Shown here piece after piece: positions 61,740 through 64,000 of a stretch of DNA of 64,000 bases. The notes under the pieces were generated by a model. The model saw only the letters and a list, made by a program, of their open reading frames with translations. It made no database searches and was not told where the DNA came from. How positions within the stretch are numbered: the stretch's first letter is position 1; every line of letters begins with the position of its first letter. The stretch lies in assembly GCA_022749755.1 (NCBI GenBank), contig CM040452.1:20540350-20604349 (forward strand), given 5' to 3'. The stretch comes from Azadirachta indica (lineage: Eukaryota; Streptophyta; Magnoliopsida; Sapindales; Meliaceae). A program made the position numbers and the translations under genes.

Positions 61740-63998
61740 ATTCAACAAAGGGACAATGTTACCACTGAAATTGATACTATGTTACCAAGACAAAAGACAT
61801 TCAATGGGACTTATGTATCCTGATGAGTATAAGCTAAAAAACTTGACCATCGATGCATTGAGAATAACATGAAGTAAAGGCGTAAAAAGTTATGCCAAGT
61901 TTAACTTTCAAATTCTTGACCCAAAAATTGGTGAGAATAAGGCAGTTACATGTGATGCTGAATTTATGTCTGTATATAAGAGTTGTGAGAAGAGAAGAGC
62001 TCGTCAGATTGAGGTTGATGTCAACCTTGCTATTGTGCCTTAAAACCCACCACCCACATTCCCTGAGTAGCTAACCATTTATCATCTTTTTCAACAATTG
62101 TTAAACACCTACTCAGGTCTAAGTACATCGGCCAGCTTCTTTAAGGCAATAAAAAATAGTCCTTTACTATCATCTATATCACAATAAAAACCCTTCAGCA
62201 AAATACACATTAAATCAACTAGATACAAAAGTAGCTGATCATAGTAGTGGATCGAGTGATAGTTGATATGATTACAATGAGGGTAATCATTCCAATGATA
62301 AAGTATGGTCAGATTCTAATGGTGGGGTTTCGGATAATAATAAGAATATAAGTAGTAGAGATGGCAATCATAATGATAAGTTATTAATGGATGTTAAAGG
62401 AGAAGATGAACTTCATTTTGATAAAGAAGACCAAAATTGGGACAACAAATTTAATGAGTTATTTGGATAAACATGCATATGAAACACCTCCTGATAGTAA
62501 AAACAAGCTTAAAATTGGATCAGTATTTGATAGTGCTACCCATTTTAGGAGGATCCTCAATCATGTCATGGTTAGGGATGGGTTTGACATTGATAAAATT
62601 TATAATGACAAAAAAATATTCAAAGCAAAATGTTCTGTTGAGAATTGTCAATGGACAATAGTGGTTGGGCACTTTGTTGGTAATGCGGAGTTTGTTATCA
62701 GGAAGTTTGTTGAACAACACACTTGTTAGAGATTTAGTAGGACAACTGCTATTACTAGTGTTTAGATTGTTGAACAAATTAAGGAGTTAGTAAAGCCAAA
62801 CCCAGATGTGAAGATTTCTGTAATTAAGGAGTTTCTAAGGCCGAATCATGAGGTTAAAGTGCACAGAATGAAGTTGTATAGAGTAAAGAAATCAGCCTTG
62901 AAGCTTATTGGTGGTGATCATGTTAAGGGGTATGAAAAGTTGTTTCAATACCATGCAATGATTATGAAATATAATCTAGATTCATTATGCAAAGTTCAAT
63001 GTGACACTCTTAACAAGCCAAATAAGATCATATTTCAAAGATCTTTTGTGTCATTCAATGCACAAAGAAATACTTTTCTCAATGAGTGTAAGCCGTATAT
63101 AGGAATAGATGGTTACCACTTAAGGGGTGAATATGGTGGGATTTTACTTCCTGTAGTGGGGTTGGATGCAAATAATAGGATTGTGCCTCTTATCATTGCA
63201 GTATGTGAGACAAAAAATGAAGATGCCTATGGCTGGTTTTTAACATTGTTGTTTGATTTTCTTGATGATAGAAGACAAGTGATATTCATAAGCGATAAAC
63301 AAAAGGGATTAGTGGCTGATCTTCAATAAATGTGGTCAATCGCTTATAACAGATACTGTGGAAGACATATATATGCTAACTTCAGAGCTATACATACTAG
63401 TTTAGCCTTGAATAAGTTGTTTTGGAGGGCATGCAAAAGCATTAATGAGAATGATTTCCTTGATGCATTAGAGATGATGAGAGAGATCAAGGAAGATATA
63501 AAAGAATGGTTTAACGACCTGGAAGACTACTCTTGGACAGTGTGGGCATTCAATAGAAACTATAAAGTTATCGATCCAACCAACAATACAACTGAGTACT
63601 TCAATAGGTAGATTGGTAAATATAAAAACAAGTCTTTTATTACACTCTTGGAAGAGGTAAGGTGTAAGTTGATCAAAAAGCTTACAAAGAGGAGAAATAA
63701 GGTTGAAAAATGGGCTTCATCAATTGCTCCCAGAATGCATAAGCAAATTGATGTTATAAGTGAGAAAAGCAGGAAACTTAGTGTGAAATCATCAAGTGAT
63801 ACTATTTTCAAGGTGAAAGATATATTTTATACACATATGAGATAGTTTAGTGTAAACAAAGTGGAAAGAAAATGTGATTGTGGCTTTTGAGAAGTGGCTG
63901 ATTATCCATACAAATAAGACATGGCCTATATTAACTATCTAAAATACAAACTGGAGGACTATATTCCATACTTCATAATAAAGGAAGTTTACCTGAAC
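61740..63998 (+). pseudogene. Mutator-like (MULE/MuDR) transposase, inactivated, truncated by window end
   Basis: A relic near 61890-62040 resembles the MULE N-terminal part (TFKFLTQKL and neighbouring frames). From 62391 the same frame covers a MuDR-type DNA-binding domain (FKAKCSVENCQWTI, about 62600-62660), the transposase core with its first Asp in YIGIDGYHLRGEYGG (63100) and second Asp in FISDKQKGLV (63290), then CGRHIYANF, and the SWIM-like CDCG near 63870. Seven in-frame stops interrupt it (62727, 62763, 63327, 63609, 63843, 63888 and 63918, approximately) but no frameshift is seen over 1.6 kb. The stops include TAG in place of an expected Trp after YFNR. It cannot produce transposase. 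The right end lies beyond the window. Confidence 0.88.
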
Positions 63999-64000
63999 AC

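Overview
This is a stretch of plant nuclear DNA, clearly from a flowering eudicot. It is very AT-rich, its genes have many GT-AG introns, and it carries a plant Copia element with an initiator-tRNA-Met-type primer site plus Mutator-type elements. Host families present are an LRR-malectin receptor kinase, trichome birefringence-like (TBL) proteins, a restorer-of-fertility-like PPR protein and plastid ribosomal protein L13. I cannot name the species from sequence alone.

Layout. 1-3728: AT-rich repeats and the promoter of the first receptor kinase. 3729-11746: receptor kinase copy 1 (24 exons), damaged by a one-base deletion and by loss of the catalytic-loop Asn. 11747-25930: remains of two further receptor kinase copies (promoter, exon 22, exon 24 and 3'-flank scraps), interrupted by a degenerate Copia retrotransposon at 19522-24242. 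25930-31547: repeats and MITEs, then the second promoter. 31548-37743 (relic exon sequence to about 38065): receptor kinase copy 2, readable through the whole kinase domain but cut short by a 98-bp tandem duplication in its last exon. 40048-49785: three tandem TBL genes on the + strand, each with five exons and nearly identical exon lengths. 50160-51250: two relics of a PPR gene; 53707-55659: an intact 650-residue PPR gene on the - strand. 57170-60485: chloroplast RPL13 on the - strand, four exons. About 61740 to the end of the window: a Mutator-like transposase, decayed by nonsense changes in a single frame.

The genes do not form one pathway. The window is best read as three tandem-duplication systems side by side: receptor kinases (two long copies and two ghosts), TBL wall acetylation enzymes (three apparently intact copies) and RFL-type PPR genes (one intact copy and two relics). 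They sit next to one conserved housekeeping gene, RPL13. Transposons have entered introns and intergenic DNA of the receptor kinase and TBL arrays repeatedly.

All exon boundaries were read by eye from GT-AG (once GC-AG) junctions and checked by phase. The TBL, RPL13 and receptor kinase copy 2 models close in frame without correction; receptor kinase copy 1 closes in frame only if the lost base is counted. I found no unmistakably new biological system. The most unusual items are the complementary damage in the two receptor kinase copies, the long-hairpin MITE family, and a nested Mutator-type MITE with an exact 9-bp target duplication and empty sites in related repeats.
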